DNA from: Blautia glucerasea
GTDB taxonomy: Bacteria; Bacillota; Clostridia; Lachnospirales; Lachnospiraceae
Length of the DNA: 64,000 nucleotides
NCBI RefSeq assembly: GCF_020537505.1
Contig: NZ_JAJBMO010000003.1
Span: forward strand, 62,001-126,000
Direction of reading: 5' to 3'
Both the position numbers and the translations under genes were made by a program. The notes beneath the pieces were generated by a model. That model searched no databases, was not told the DNA's origin, and saw nothing but the letters and a program-made list of their open reading frames with translations. Below are positions 25,957 through 33,438 of the stretch, piece after piece (the first letter of the stretch is position 1; each line of letters begins with the position of its first letter).

Positions 25957-26088
25957 GCTAATCCCCCCTTCCATATATTTTTGTGGAATACAGCATATAG
26001 CGTAACAAAGAAAAAGTCAATAAATTTATAAACTGACCCATGAGTCTTAACTGGCTTGTGGGTTTTATTTAATTGGAGGAAAATTGAA

Positions 26089-26637
26089 ATGAAAAAATCA
26101 AGTTGGAAGTTAATTCTTATTATTGTTGCAGGAATTCTTGCGGTTGTCATGTTAGGCGTATTCGGAGTGCAGAGCTCGCAGAATAAAGCTTTTTCACTGG
26201 AGGAGCAGGTGAATACAGCTGATTCAGACATCAAAGTTCAGGAAAAAAGACGTGTGGATCTGGTTTATAACCTTGTAGATTGTGTAAAGCAGTACGATAA
26301 ACACGAAGCTGATACACTTACTGCTATCGTAGAAGGACGAGGTTCAACCGGAGATATCGAAAATGTTACCACTGCGATTGCAGCTGTAAGCGAGGCTTAT
26401 CCGGAATTAAAATCTAATGAAAATTATAAGGAATTGATGAATGAACTTTCTATTACAGAAAATCTAATTGCGGAATATCGCAGTAACTACAACAAACAGA
26501 TAAAGGTATACAGACGTTATGTAAGAAAATTCCCTACACGAATCTTTTTAGATATTCTCGGCTATGAGCTTCAGGAGTATACATATTTGAATTACGATGC
26601 TCCAGTTGATGCTCCACAGAATTTGTTCGGGGAATAA
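26089..26637 (+). CDS. LemA family protein
   Basis: 182 residues: a hydrophobic N-terminal helix (LILIIVAGILAVVMLGVFG), then a long four-helix-like domain with EKRRVDLVYNLVDCVKQYDKHE and RKFPTRIFLDILGYE, both LemA hallmarks. LemA proteins are membrane-anchored scaffolds of unclear function. The next gene follows by 4 bp and encodes another membrane protein. Confidence 0.85.
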   Translation: MKKSSWKLILIIVAGILAVVMLGVFGVQSSQNKAFSLEEQVNTADSDIKVQEKRRVDLVYNLVDCVKQYDKHEADTLTAIVEGRGSTGDIENVTTAIAAVSEAYPELKSNENYKELMNELSITENLIAEYRSNYNKQIKVYRRYVRKFPTRIFLDILGYELQEYTYLNYDAPVDAPQNLFGE

Positions 26638-26641
26638 GCTT

Positions 26642-27400
26642 ATGAAGAAATGGAACAGATTTGATTTCGGAGACTTTGAAATCACAAAAAGAGAGATCTT
26701 AGTAAGTATATCTATCATTGCAGTTCTGTTACTCATTGGCTTTATAATTTCCGGCAAAATCTCAGACCATTTGATGGATAAAAACGAAAAGTATAACAAA
26801 GCGGTAAAGATTAAAGAACAAGATCTGTTTGAATATGGTATGCGGACTGATATTGGAAACGCATTTATCTATGGTGATTTGGAAGCTGTTGACACTGTTA
26901 CTTATCCGGAGATTGGTGGAAAGTATATGTATGTGAGAAAGGTTGAAGAGCATTACACGAGACATACTCGTAAGGTAGCTCACACAAGGACTGTGAATGG
27001 AAAATCCCACACATATTATACGACGGAAGTTTATTGGTCATGGGATTATGTCAGGAGTGAGGATAAGACTTGCAAAGAGGTATCTTACTTGAAACATATA
27101 TTCTCAAGTAAGAAGATTCAATTACCGGACGACGATTATATTGACACATTAAAGGAATCTTCCCATGTACGTTTCAAATACTATGGAGTTGGTTTGAAGT
27201 ACACTGGGACGATATTTACAGAATTAAAAAATAAAACAATAAAAAATAATTCACCATTCTATGAGAATATGACGATTGATGAGACCGTAGATCACTTAGA
27301 ATCCGATTTTGCGTTATGGTTATTCTGGATTTTCTGGATAATTTTAATCGGAGCATGTGTCTACGGTTTTTATTATCTTGACAATGAATGGCTTGAATAA
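26642..27400 (+). CDS. two-span membrane protein partnered with LemA
   Basis: 252 residues. Hydrophobic segments at about 18-37 (EILVSISIIAVLLLIGFII) and near 226-246 (ALWLFWIFWIILIGACVYGF), with an extracytoplasmic domain between (ARTVNGKSHTYYTTEVYWSW). The plan recalls membrane partners found beside LemA, but I cannot name the family. Start after a 4-bp gap behind lemA. Confidence 0.65.
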   Translation: MKKWNRFDFGDFEITKREILVSISIIAVLLLIGFIISGKISDHLMDKNEKYNKAVKIKEQDLFEYGMRTDIGNAFIYGDLEAVDTVTYPEIGGKYMYVRKVEEHYTRHTRKVAHTRTVNGKSHTYYTTEVYWSWDYVRSEDKTCKEVSYLKHIFSSKKIQLPDDDYIDTLKESSHVRFKYYGVGLKYTGTIFTELKNKTIKNNSPFYENMTIDETVDHLESDFALWLFWIFWIILIGACVYGFYYLDNEWLE

Positions 27401-27420
27401 AAAGAAAGGAGATTACGAAA

Positions 27421-28119
27421 ATGAGCAAAATTAAGAGAGAAAAATCAAAAATGGAGTTATGGGCTGAAAATGAGGTAAAGATTGCTTGCCATCGTAAAGG
27501 GGACGAATTCGATTATGGTTGTGCCAGCTATGAAAGCGCACTGAAAGCATTTAAAACCCTTTGCAAAGATGAACATTCTGGAGCGAGTATTATGTTTACT
27601 AAAGCTATTCTCAATCGAATGATTACTGGTAAGCCTCTTACACCAATCGAAGATACTGAAGATGTGTGGAATGAAGTACACGGCAGAAAGGATGCTTCTA
27701 AACATTACCAGTGCAAGAGAATGAGCTCTCTGTTCAAGGATGTTAAACCCGACGGAACTGTTAAGTATACAGATGTGGATCGTTTTCATGGAGTCAATAT
27801 TTCCAATCCACATTGTAGTTATCACAGCGGTTTGATTGATACTGTGATGAGCGAACTATTTCCTATCGCAATGCCTTATATGCCTTTGATCGACGCATAT
27901 CGTGTTTTTACAGAAGATTTCCTAGTAGATCCAAAGAACGGCGACTACGATACGGTTGGTATTTTATATGTAGTAACCCCTAAGGGTGAAAAAGTTGAAA
28001 TCAACCGATATTTCAAAGATGCACCGGTAGGATTTGCTGAGATTGATGAAAAAGAATATCTGGAGAGAAAAGAAGCAGCAAAAGCACGACTAGAGAAAGC
28101 TGGTGATAATAATGCTTAA
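27421..28119 (+). CDS. conserved phage protein
   Basis: 232 residues, cytoplasmic. Conserved features include FDYGCASYESALKAFK, CKRMSSLFKD and a C-terminal beta domain. The family is common in Firmicutes phages next to MazG-like genes, but I know of no assigned role. GAAAGGAG ribosome site. Confidence 0.7.
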   Translation: MSKIKREKSKMELWAENEVKIACHRKGDEFDYGCASYESALKAFKTLCKDEHSGASIMFTKAILNRMITGKPLTPIEDTEDVWNEVHGRKDASKHYQCKRMSSLFKDVKPDGTVKYTDVDRFHGVNISNPHCSYHSGLIDTVMSELFPIAMPYMPLIDAYRVFTEDFLVDPKNGDYDTVGILYVVTPKGEKVEINRYFKDAPVGFAEIDEKEYLERKEAAKARLEKAGDNNA

Positions 28120-28195
28120 TTTTATTATCGGATTTATTATTGGCGTTATTCTTGGAGTCTTTATGCTTCTCTTTGTACAGGGAGGAACAAGATGA
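28112..28195 (+). CDS. 27-residue membrane peptide (DUF3789-like)
   Basis: FIIGFIIGVILGVFMLLF forms one glycine-rich helix, as in the short DUF3789 family. It overlaps the preceding stop and the next start (ATGA), so it is part of the operon. Confidence 0.55.
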   Translation: MLNFIIGFIIGVILGVFMLLFVQGGTR

Positions 28196-28512
28196 AACGC
28201 TATAATTTTATTAAAGGGATGAATAGTAACTTGGAACTTTCTGATAAAGAACGTCGGCGCATATTAAGACGGAGTGTAGAGAAAGATCCATGGAAATTGA
28301 AGTGTACCATTGCTATGGAAGAATTTGCAGAATTACAACAGCAGGTAAGCAAAGAAATTCGAGGATATCACGATCAATATGGACTCTTGGAAGAGATGGC
28401 AGATGCTTATATTTGTCTGAATTTCCTTGAGTCCATTTTTAATATTAGCCCGGAAGAAATTCAGAAGGCTATTGATGTGAAATTATATAGAGAAAAGGGG
28501 AATCTCAAATGA
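28192..28512 (+). CDS. MazG-like nucleotide pyrophosphohydrolase
   Basis: 106 residues. The all-helical core has the metal-binding layout EEFAELQQQVSKE and EEMADAY, matching the MazG/dUTPase-fold E-x-x-E plus E-x-x-D. It probably hydrolyses non-canonical or signalling nucleotides during infection. Overlaps both neighbours by 4 bp. Confidence 0.75.
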   Translation: MKRYNFIKGMNSNLELSDKERRRILRRSVEKDPWKLKCTIAMEEFAELQQQVSKEIRGYHDQYGLLEEMADAYICLNFLESIFNISPEEIQKAIDVKLYREKGNLK

Positions 28513-28988
28513 GTAGAAATATTGAAATCGCAGGAACCATATCTTTCGGTGGAAAGCTTCTTAATGTGTATGGAGATCTTGATGCTCCGTTATTTAAGGC
28601 TAAGGACATTAGCCATGTTATCGAATATAGTTCTGGTAACGAATGGAAAATGCTTGAGATGTGTGAAGACGACGAAAAGCTGAAACTACCAATGGTAGTA
28701 GCAGGTCAGCGGCGATCCGTCAACTTTGTAACTGAGAATGGGTTGTACAATATTCTTTCCCAGAGTCGTATGGAGATCGCGAGAGCTTGGAGACGAATTG
28801 TGCATGACGAACTCATTAACATGAGAAGAACCAAAGGGCGAAATATCGCAGAGCAATTTGAAGAATGGGACCATGCTCTGGATAATATCTACTTTGATGA
28901 AGAAACTGGAAAACTCATGCAGTCAGTAACTGTGCAGGGCGGAGACGTTGAGCAGATTCCTTATGAGGAAGATTCAGATGGAGATTGA
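28509..28988 (+). CDS. BRO-N domain protein (antirepressor-like)
   Basis: 159 residues. The N-terminal BRO fold is visible (PLFKAKDISHVIEYS, then VNFVTENGLYNILSQSR, and ARAWRRIVHDE). BRO proteins act in phage as antirepressors or DNA-binding regulators. Its acidic C-terminus overlaps the next gene. Confidence 0.8.
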   Translation: MSRNIEIAGTISFGGKLLNVYGDLDAPLFKAKDISHVIEYSSGNEWKMLEMCEDDEKLKLPMVVAGQRRSVNFVTENGLYNILSQSRMEIARAWRRIVHDELINMRRTKGRNIAEQFEEWDHALDNIYFDEETGKLMQSVTVQGGDVEQIPYEEDSDGD

Positions 28989-29172
28989 TAACGTTAAGGA
29001 TTGCATAGAGGTCAAAATTCATGCTGGATTAGTTATTGACAATAAGACTTTTGAATTGTGCATGGGCTTAATTGCTGCATATGCCAGAAACGAAGGTCTG
29101 AAGGGATTGGATATTCGTTTTAGCGATTTTGGTGGAGGATATTTAAAGAAGAAACAAAAGAATGATATTTAA
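28978..29172 (+). CDS. small phage protein
   Basis: 64 residues starting inside the BRO gene (overlap 11 bp). Alpha/beta pattern (CIEVKIHAGLVIDNKTFELC). Not recognised. Confidence 0.55.
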   Translation: MEIDNVKDCIEVKIHAGLVIDNKTFELCMGLIAAYARNEGLKGLDIRFSDFGGGYLKKKQKNDI

Positions 29173-29290
29173 TAATGCGGTTTAGGTCACAGTGACGACT
29201 TCCAGGTACGAAAAACTACCTAAGCGGAATGAATGTAACACGAGAGTTAGCACCCCGGACGACGCGGCATAGTCCACCGCCCGCATTATT
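29171..29290 (+). ncRNA. candidate structured RNA of unknown class
   Basis: A gene-free stretch closed by AATAATGC/GCATTATT. Inside are TTAGGT/ACCTAA, a GTCA-CAG-TGAC hairpin, TAAC-N6-GTTA and GGAC/GTCC pairings, consistent with a multi-helix RNA of about 120 nt. It ends just before a GAAAGGAG site, so it would lie in the leader of the gene at 29310. It does not match a tRNA or any riboswitch or ribozyme I know; a few bases recall pistol ribozymes but the rest does not fit. Confidence 0.5.
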
Positions 29291-29309
29291 TTGAAAGGAG
29301 AAAATCGTT

Positions 29310-29519
29310 ATGAGAAAAACAAAACATAATGCGTTGGATGAAAATGCGATTTATGGCGCGCCTATTTGGAAATCCGATGGAGCAAAAGGCTCCGGGTTTG
29401 TTGAAGATTATAACAGGGAATTGTCACCACATCCTTCTTTTAGTTGTGGACTTACTCCTGTATCTAAAAACGTTTTTATGAGTTTGACTATTCACAGAGG
29501 AAGGGGAGGACAATGGTAG
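29310..29519 (+). CDS. small phage protein
   Basis: 69 residues, basic N-terminus with ENAIYGAPIWKSDGAKGSG. GAAAGGAG precedes the ATG and the structured RNA is its leader. No family recognised. Overlaps the next start. Confidence 0.5.
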   Translation: MRKTKHNALDENAIYGAPIWKSDGAKGSGFVEDYNRELSPHPSFSCGLTPVSKNVFMSLTIHRGRGGQW

Positions 29520-29695
29520 AGTTTGTTGGGAACTGGGGAGAAAGACCAGAGAGCGAAACAGTAAGATGGAGAAATGATGTAACGGCTGCTAAAGAGCTTT
29601 GTTACCCAAAAGATGTTGTGAGAAAAATTGAGGATGAATCTGATCCGTACAAACGGCAGCGGATGCTTTGCGATGCAAGACACAAATATTTATAA
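29513..29695 (+). CDS. small phage protein
   Basis: 60 residues, charged and Trp-containing (VEFVGNWGERPESETVRW; DPYKRQRMLCDARHKYL). GGAGGACA before ATG. Function unknown. Confidence 0.55.
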   Translation: MVEFVGNWGERPESETVRWRNDVTAAKELCYPKDVVRKIEDESDPYKRQRMLCDARHKYL

Positions 29696-29719
29696 TGTAT
29701 GTTCTTTTGAAAGGAGACT

Positions 29720-29926
29720 ATGATGTACAGCTTTAAGATTTTTATATTTTTATGGATTCTTATTGGGGCAATATTTTGCTTATATGCTCTTTCCACTGAC
29801 AAAATAAAAGTACTTGTAAACGAGAGACCTCTTTTGGAAACAGCCATAGCTATGATGTATGCCATGATTGCTAGTCCATACTGGCTGATTGCGGGAATTA
29901 TTAAAGTACTGTTTAGTAAAGGGTGA
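29720..29926 (+). CDS. two-span small membrane protein
   Basis: 68 residues with hydrophobic stretches at about 4-25 and 40-63 separated by a short basic loop. GAAAGGAG site. No identified role. Confidence 0.55.
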   Translation: MMYSFKIFIFLWILIGAIFCLYALSTDKIKVLVNERPLLETAIAMMYAMIASPYWLIAGIIKVLFSKG

Positions 29927-29933
29927 CGGAAAA

Positions 29934-30137
29934 GTGAAAAGCGAAATTACTTATAAAATCATGGTATCTCGTGCTGATTCAGATGCTATTAAAGATTTGA
30001 TCGATATTTTGGAGAATTGTCCGATGGGATTGAATAACGACGATTACGTGGAAATAATGAAAACCATAGCTTATCACAACTATGAAACCGATATTGAAGG
30101 CGTAGAAATCGAGTATGAGGAGGATTCAATCATATGA
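29934..30137 (+). CDS. small phage protein with GTG start
   Basis: 67 residues. GTG at 29934 lies after AAAGGGTGACGG. Acidic, alpha/beta. Overlaps the next frame by 4 bp. Confidence 0.5.
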   Translation: MKSEITYKIMVSRADSDAIKDLIDILENCPMGLNNDDYVEIMKTIAYHNYETDIEGVEIEYEEDSII

Positions 30138-30399
30138 TATTTGTAATAAACAACTTAAAGTATGATACGGATAAGATGGAGCTTATCTCTGATAAATGTG
30201 AATATTGGTATAAAGGAGAACTATTAGGTACACCAATGCGCGACTGTGGAGAAGCAGCAAAGATAATTGGCTCTTAACGTATAGATCTAATTATACTACC
30301 TATGGAAAAGCATTATATGAAAAAGAGGTTGAGAATATTCTGATTCAATACGATTCGGAAAAGTATGAACAAATATTTGGAGAGGTGGAAGAAGCATGA
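30134..30399 (+). pseudogene. frameshifted small phage gene
   Basis: The frame from ATG 30134 stops at 30277 after 47 residues. A second frame, offset by one base, continues without a start from about 30260 (KDNWLLTYRSNYTTYG, then VENILIQYDSEKYEQIFG) to 30399 and overlaps the next start in the usual ATGA fashion. Together they give one protein of about 88 residues. A single indel near 30255-30265 in an A-rich stretch explains it; programmed frameshifting or sequencing error are alternatives. Confidence 0.65.
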
Positions 30400-30566
30400 G
30401 TAATATTGGAATCGCTGCCAACTTATTTCAACCAAGCGGAAAGTGTTTAAAATGTCGTCATTGGAATCCGGCCACAAAAGATTTTATGGGAAATGGAACG
30501 GACGGACATTGTAGACTTGCTTACTGCAAAAATTCCCGACCAGAAAGGAGAAACAAAAAGAGATGA
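30396..30566 (+). CDS. 56-residue zinc-finger-like phage protein
   Basis: Four cysteines (CLKC, then C-x-x-x-x-C) around HWNP, a His/Cys metal site, followed by a basic tail (RPERRNKKR). Overlaps the preceding stop (ATGA). Similar short Cys-rich proteins are frequent in Firmicutes phages. Confidence 0.6.
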   Translation: MSNIGIAANLFQPSGKCLKCRHWNPATKDFMGNGTDGHCRLAYCKNSRPERRNKKR

Positions 30567-30607
30567 TTAAATTAGAAAATGTGGTTCTGGGGGTGTTTAT
30601 CGAATGA
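30563..30607 (+). pseudogene. duplicated, truncated start of the intron-containing gene
   Basis: ATG 30563 opens MIKLENVVLG then stops after 14 codons. The first 28 bp are identical to the start of the gene at 30977, including a shared ribosome site upstream. The 126-residue gene at 30604 lies between the two copies, which suggests it was inserted with a short duplication. Confidence 0.6.
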
Positions 30608-30984
30608 TTCAGTTATCCGGGCGGTTTCTAAAATATAATCTTATTGATAAAAATGGTGTCCAATTTCCAAAATCAGCAACTATTAAAATCCCAAGCAAAG
30701 TCTTTGTGCTCTTCAATTTTGATAAGTCACATCCCATTGGTATTGCGAAAGTTATTAAAGATGAAGAAGGGCTTTTGGCAGAAATTGAAAGCGAAATGGA
30801 TGATATCTTAGAATTACTTGAATACGATAAGGTTGGATGCGGTGGATATTATCGTGCGGTTAAAAGTCATATGGGATACGGTATAAAAGTTATTGACTCC
30901 GCTGAATTGGTGTCTATATCTATCACGTTAGCACCATCTAGTGCGGAATATTATGTTTCCAGAAAGGAGAAGAAAAATGATTAA
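30604..30984 (+). CDS. phage protein of unknown function
   Basis: 126 residues, alpha/beta, with FLKYNLIDKNGVQFP and a central acidic helix (GLLAEIESEMDDILELLEYD). Its start overlaps the stop of the truncated duplicate and its end overlaps the start of the next gene, so it sits neatly in the operon despite being an apparent insertion. Confidence 0.55.
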   Translation: MIQLSGRFLKYNLIDKNGVQFPKSATIKIPSKVFVLFNFDKSHPIGIAKVIKDEEGLLAEIESEMDDILELLEYDKVGCGGYYRAVKSHMGYGIKVIDSAELVSISITLAPSSAEYYVSRKEKKND

Positions 30985-32760
30985 ATTAGAAAATGTGGTT
31001 CTGGCGAGTCCAGAGCAGATGGAGTTTATTATCGAGGGAATGAGAAATCCTATGAATTCATGGGAGAAGAGTGATAGTTGGATAGGTTGTAAAAATGGAG
31101 ATAAATGCGAAGAATGTTATAATCTTCCATACGATCCATGCGGTATGGAATGGGAAAATTTATACATTGGCGAAAATGATCACTCGCTCATGCAGCGCTT
31201 ATCCAACGCCGGTACGGAGCATCGTAAATATATGAGAATGATGCCCGTGTATGTGAGAATTACAGCGCCGTTGTATTGGTAGTTCTTTCTGCCAATGAAA
31301 CACTTTACCTGTTTATCAGCAGGGGTCACGCGAAAAATATGTATTGTATTATGAGAGAAAGACCAGGCGTGTTCGGTGACGAATTGCGTAAGACCTAGTG
31401 GGATAGACGGTAAGTAGGACCTTACCCTTTCTCTTTTTATATTTCAGCGTGGCTAACGGGGAACCACCCATTGGAATCCCGTGGGAAACATTTCAAAAAT
31501 ATATTTCGCGAAAAATACGCATTGTATTATGAAAGAAAAAGGTGCAGATTGTGGATGCCGTGAAGGTCCAACGCCTATATACAAAATAGTGCTACGATTC
31601 AGTAATGAATTGGGAATGATAAAGGCTTTGTTTGCGAATCTGTGACTGAGCGAAAGGACGGCTTACGCGCTCGATATTTTCTTTTTTCGCGAAAAATACA
31701 GCTACTTTAATGAAAGGAGAGTGATTATTATGTCCATAGAAAAGATAGTACTTAAGATGGCGACTCATTACCATGCAAACTTGATTGATATTCATAACGC
31801 TTTACACGCTTTAGGTTTAAAAAGCGATGAGCAAGCAGAAGAATTCAATAAGAAGCATATGATGAAGATCGTTGATATGTATACGAGAAGAGGATATGAT
31901 ATTACTAAATAAGATTAAAGCCTTAGTTGAAATATACTAGGGCTTTCTCTTTTGTATTTTTGAAATGAACCTGTAGAGGCTATCCCCTATGCCTTCTGGG
32001 CGGGGGAGTAGGGCTACTATTGATACGTAGCTGGGTTTTAGGAAACGAAGCCCATGAAAACCGAAATGGTGTCTTCACTATTTTAGTGAGTAAAAGATAG
32101 TCCATTAATGGGAAAGAATTTGATACATATAAGGTTGGTACTGTTGCGAACTCCTGTAGTACGATGCATAAGATTGCTGAGAAAGAGTTTACGTTGGAAG
32201 ATTTCTCGACGGAACATTTGAAAAACAGTCCATTTGATAGGGATTGGATAACCAGTGCTATGGTTGATGAAGACGATAAATCACCTCATAAAGTATGGGC
32301 TACACCACTTGACATTCTCCGATATACGATAGAAATGCTAAATTTATATCGCACTGAATATCTTGAAACTAAATCTAAGGATGACTGGTGGCAGATGATC
32401 CAGCTTCTTCCGAGTAGCTATAACCAGACTCGCAATGTTATGTTGAATTATGAGGTGCTGGCTAATATTTACAGACAGCGAAAAAATCACAAGTTGGATG
32501 AATGGCGAGAGGTTTGTAAGTGGATCGAGAGCCTTCCGTATAGTGAGTTGATTACCGTAGACTCTTGTGAGGCGATAAAAGAAGAAGTCTGGAAGGAAAT
32601 CATAAAAGTCCGTGAAATTCCAGATCCTTGGGAAGTACATGGCACTGCTGAATACGCTAAAATGTGTCCAGATCAGTTAATAACAATAGCCGAGATGGAG
32701 GCTGACGCAAGACGAGCGATACCAGCTGATAAGATTAAGACTGGAAGTAAGGAGGACTGA
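30977..32760 (+). CDS. conserved phage protein split by a group I intron (exons 30977-31280 and 32111-32760)
   Basis: Joining the exons gives a 317-residue frame that reads across the junction as RITAPLYW-W-KEFDTYKVG, a stretch I know as continuous in homologous Firmicutes phage proteins. Exon 1 alone would stop two bases into the intron. The second exon holds WWQMIQLLPSSYNQTRNV and YEVLANIYRQRKNHKLDEW. The biochemical role is not established; its helical core and aromatic motifs have led me to compare it with flavin-dependent thymidylate synthases, but the ThyX signature is absent. ATG 30977 follows GAAAGGAG. Confidence 0.85.
31328..31357 (+). promoter_or_regulatory. repeated promoter-like element, copy 11 (in intron)
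   Basis: ACGCGAAAAATATGTATTGTATTATGAGAG, in the early intron, upstream of an RNA cassette. Confidence 0.55.
31350..31438 (+). ncRNA. candidate RNA cassette 1 inside the intron
   Basis: Starts at the promoter-like element. GAGAAAG near the start pairs with CTTTCTC before a T-run (CTCTTTTTAT), enclosing a GGTAAG/CTTACC hairpin. No ORF. The closing helix plus T-run would act as a terminator. Confidence 0.4.
31506..31535 (+). promoter_or_regulatory. repeated promoter-like element, copy 12 (in intron)
   Basis: TCGCGAAAAATACGCATTGTATTATGAAAG, directly after the P4-P6 strands. Confidence 0.55.
31529..31688 (+). ncRNA. candidate RNA cassette 2 inside the intron
   Basis: About 160 nt with no ORF. 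GAAAGAAAA at the start can pair with TTTTCTTTTTT at the end, the same plan as the other cassettes. The T-run runs straight into element copy 13. Confidence 0.4.
31687..31716 (+). promoter_or_regulatory. repeated promoter-like element, copy 13 (in intron)
   Basis: TCGCGAAAAATACAGCTACTTTAATGAAAG, before the intronic ORF. Confidence 0.5.
31730..31912 (+). CDS. intron-encoded 60-residue protein
   Basis: Preceded by a promoter-like element and GAAAGGAG, followed by a terminator, hence an independent unit inside the intron. Helical (IEKIVLKMATHYHANLIDIH). It lacks LAGLIDADG, GIY-YIG or HNH motifs, so it is not a homing endonuclease of a known type. Confidence 0.6.
   Translation: MSIEKIVLKMATHYHANLIDIHNALHALGLKSDEQAEEFNKKHMMKIVDMYTRRGYDITK
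31916..31953 (+). terminator. intrinsic terminator in the intron
   Basis: AAAGCCTTAG/CTAGGGCTTT stem and TCTCTTTTG. Confidence 0.75.
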
Positions 32761-32763
32761 TAT

Positions 32764-32937
32764 ATGAAATATATTATTGCAAAAATAATTGAATTTGCAG
32801 CGATTTGTGCGGTTGCTATAATTTTAATTAAAATGGGATATGGTGGTGAGACCTGGCAGTATTGGGTAATTTTAGTACTAATGACTGTGTATGGTGGTGC
32901 GTTCGCATGCGAGAAAGACAAAGAGGAATTGGAATGA
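32764..32937 (+). CDS. two-span small membrane protein
   Basis: 57 residues: two hydrophobic helices (FAAICAVAIILI and WVILVLMTVYGGAFA), then an acidic tail. GGAGGAC before the ATG; stop overlaps the next start (ATGA). Confidence 0.6.
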   Translation: MKYIIAKIIEFAAICAVAIILIKMGYGGETWQYWVILVLMTVYGGAFACEKDKEELE

Positions 32938-33107
32938 CGGTAACGGTGTTTATAGTATTAATTATGACAATCTTCTGGATGCTGCTGCAATTTATTTTAC
33001 CAGGTTTGAACGATACATTGTGCATCATATTCTATTATCTAACCATGTGCTTACTCGGCATGTGGTGTTTTTATTATATTGGAGTCGTTATGGCGGAAAT
33101 GAGGTAG
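32934..33107 (+). CDS. 57-residue membrane protein
   Basis: Two hydrophobic helices (VFIVLIMTIFWMLLQFIL; CLLGMWCFYYIGVV). ATGA overlap with the preceding gene. Together with its neighbours it makes a run of tiny membrane proteins. Confidence 0.55.
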   Translation: MTVTVFIVLIMTIFWMLLQFILPGLNDTLCIIFYYLTMCLLGMWCFYYIGVVMAEMR

Positions 33108-33110
33108 AAA

Positions 33111-33173
33111 ATGGATGAGATTTTATGTATTTTAATAATCTTCGTTATTTACATATTGGCGAAGATATTTTAA
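33111..33173 (+). CDS. 20-residue hydrophobic peptide (tentative)
   Basis: ATG after GAGGTAGAAA; ILCILIIFVIYILAKIF is one membrane helix. Only its ribosome site and position in the run of membrane peptides support it. Confidence 0.35.
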   Translation: MDEILCILIIFVIYILAKIF

Positions 33174-33188
33174 TAGAAAGGAACTATT

Positions 33189-33401
33189 ATGGACGATTTA
33201 AAGTGGTGTTTAAAAATTATCTCGATCATGATTGGCGTCGTCTTATATGTTTCTATATGGTGGGCAATGCCATCGGGAGTCAATTATTATAAAAAACATC
33301 CAGATAATAACGGATGGAATTTCGTATATCTTATGTACAAGTTTTGGATTATTGGGCATATTATTGCCACATTGCTGGCATTCATATGGGCGTGGAATTA
33401 A
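33189..33401 (+). CDS. two-span small membrane protein
   Basis: 70 residues, hydrophobic at both ends (IISIMIGVVLYVSIWWAM; FWIIGHIIATLLAFIWAW). GAAAGGAAC before ATG. Unknown role. Confidence 0.55.
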   Translation: MDDLKWCLKIISIMIGVVLYVSIWWAMPSGVNYYKKHPDNNGWNFVYLMYKFWIIGHIIATLLAFIWAWN

Positions 33402-33438
33402 GTGAATTTGGTTCGTCAGAAAAGGAGAAAAATAATAT

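Larger units (their letters stand above)
31281..32110 (+). other. group I intron (IA, td-like), 830 nt
   Basis: The 5' exon ends in U and the intron in G. P1 pairs TTGGTAG (31276-31282) with CTGCCAA (31289-31295), with U-G at the splice site. P10 pairs TTCTTTC (31283-31289) with exon-2 GAAAGAA (32112-32118). AACGGGGAACC (31455-31465) and AATCCCGTG (31475-31483) match the P4-P6 strands of T4 td. GAGGCTATCCCC near 31975 and AAGATAGTCC (32094-32103) are the P7 strands. No homing endonuclease is encoded. Three promoter-like elements, RNA cassettes and a 60-codon ORF fill the loops. Confidence 0.93.

Noticed and set aside
29171..29290. Pistol-type ribozyme
   Set aside because: TTAGGT and ACCTAAGCG recall it, but the required 5' hairpin loop and cleavage-site stem are absent.
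31730..31912. Intron-encoded homing endonuclease
   Set aside because: Only 60 residues and none of the LAGLIDADG, GIY-YIG, HNH or His-Cys motifs.
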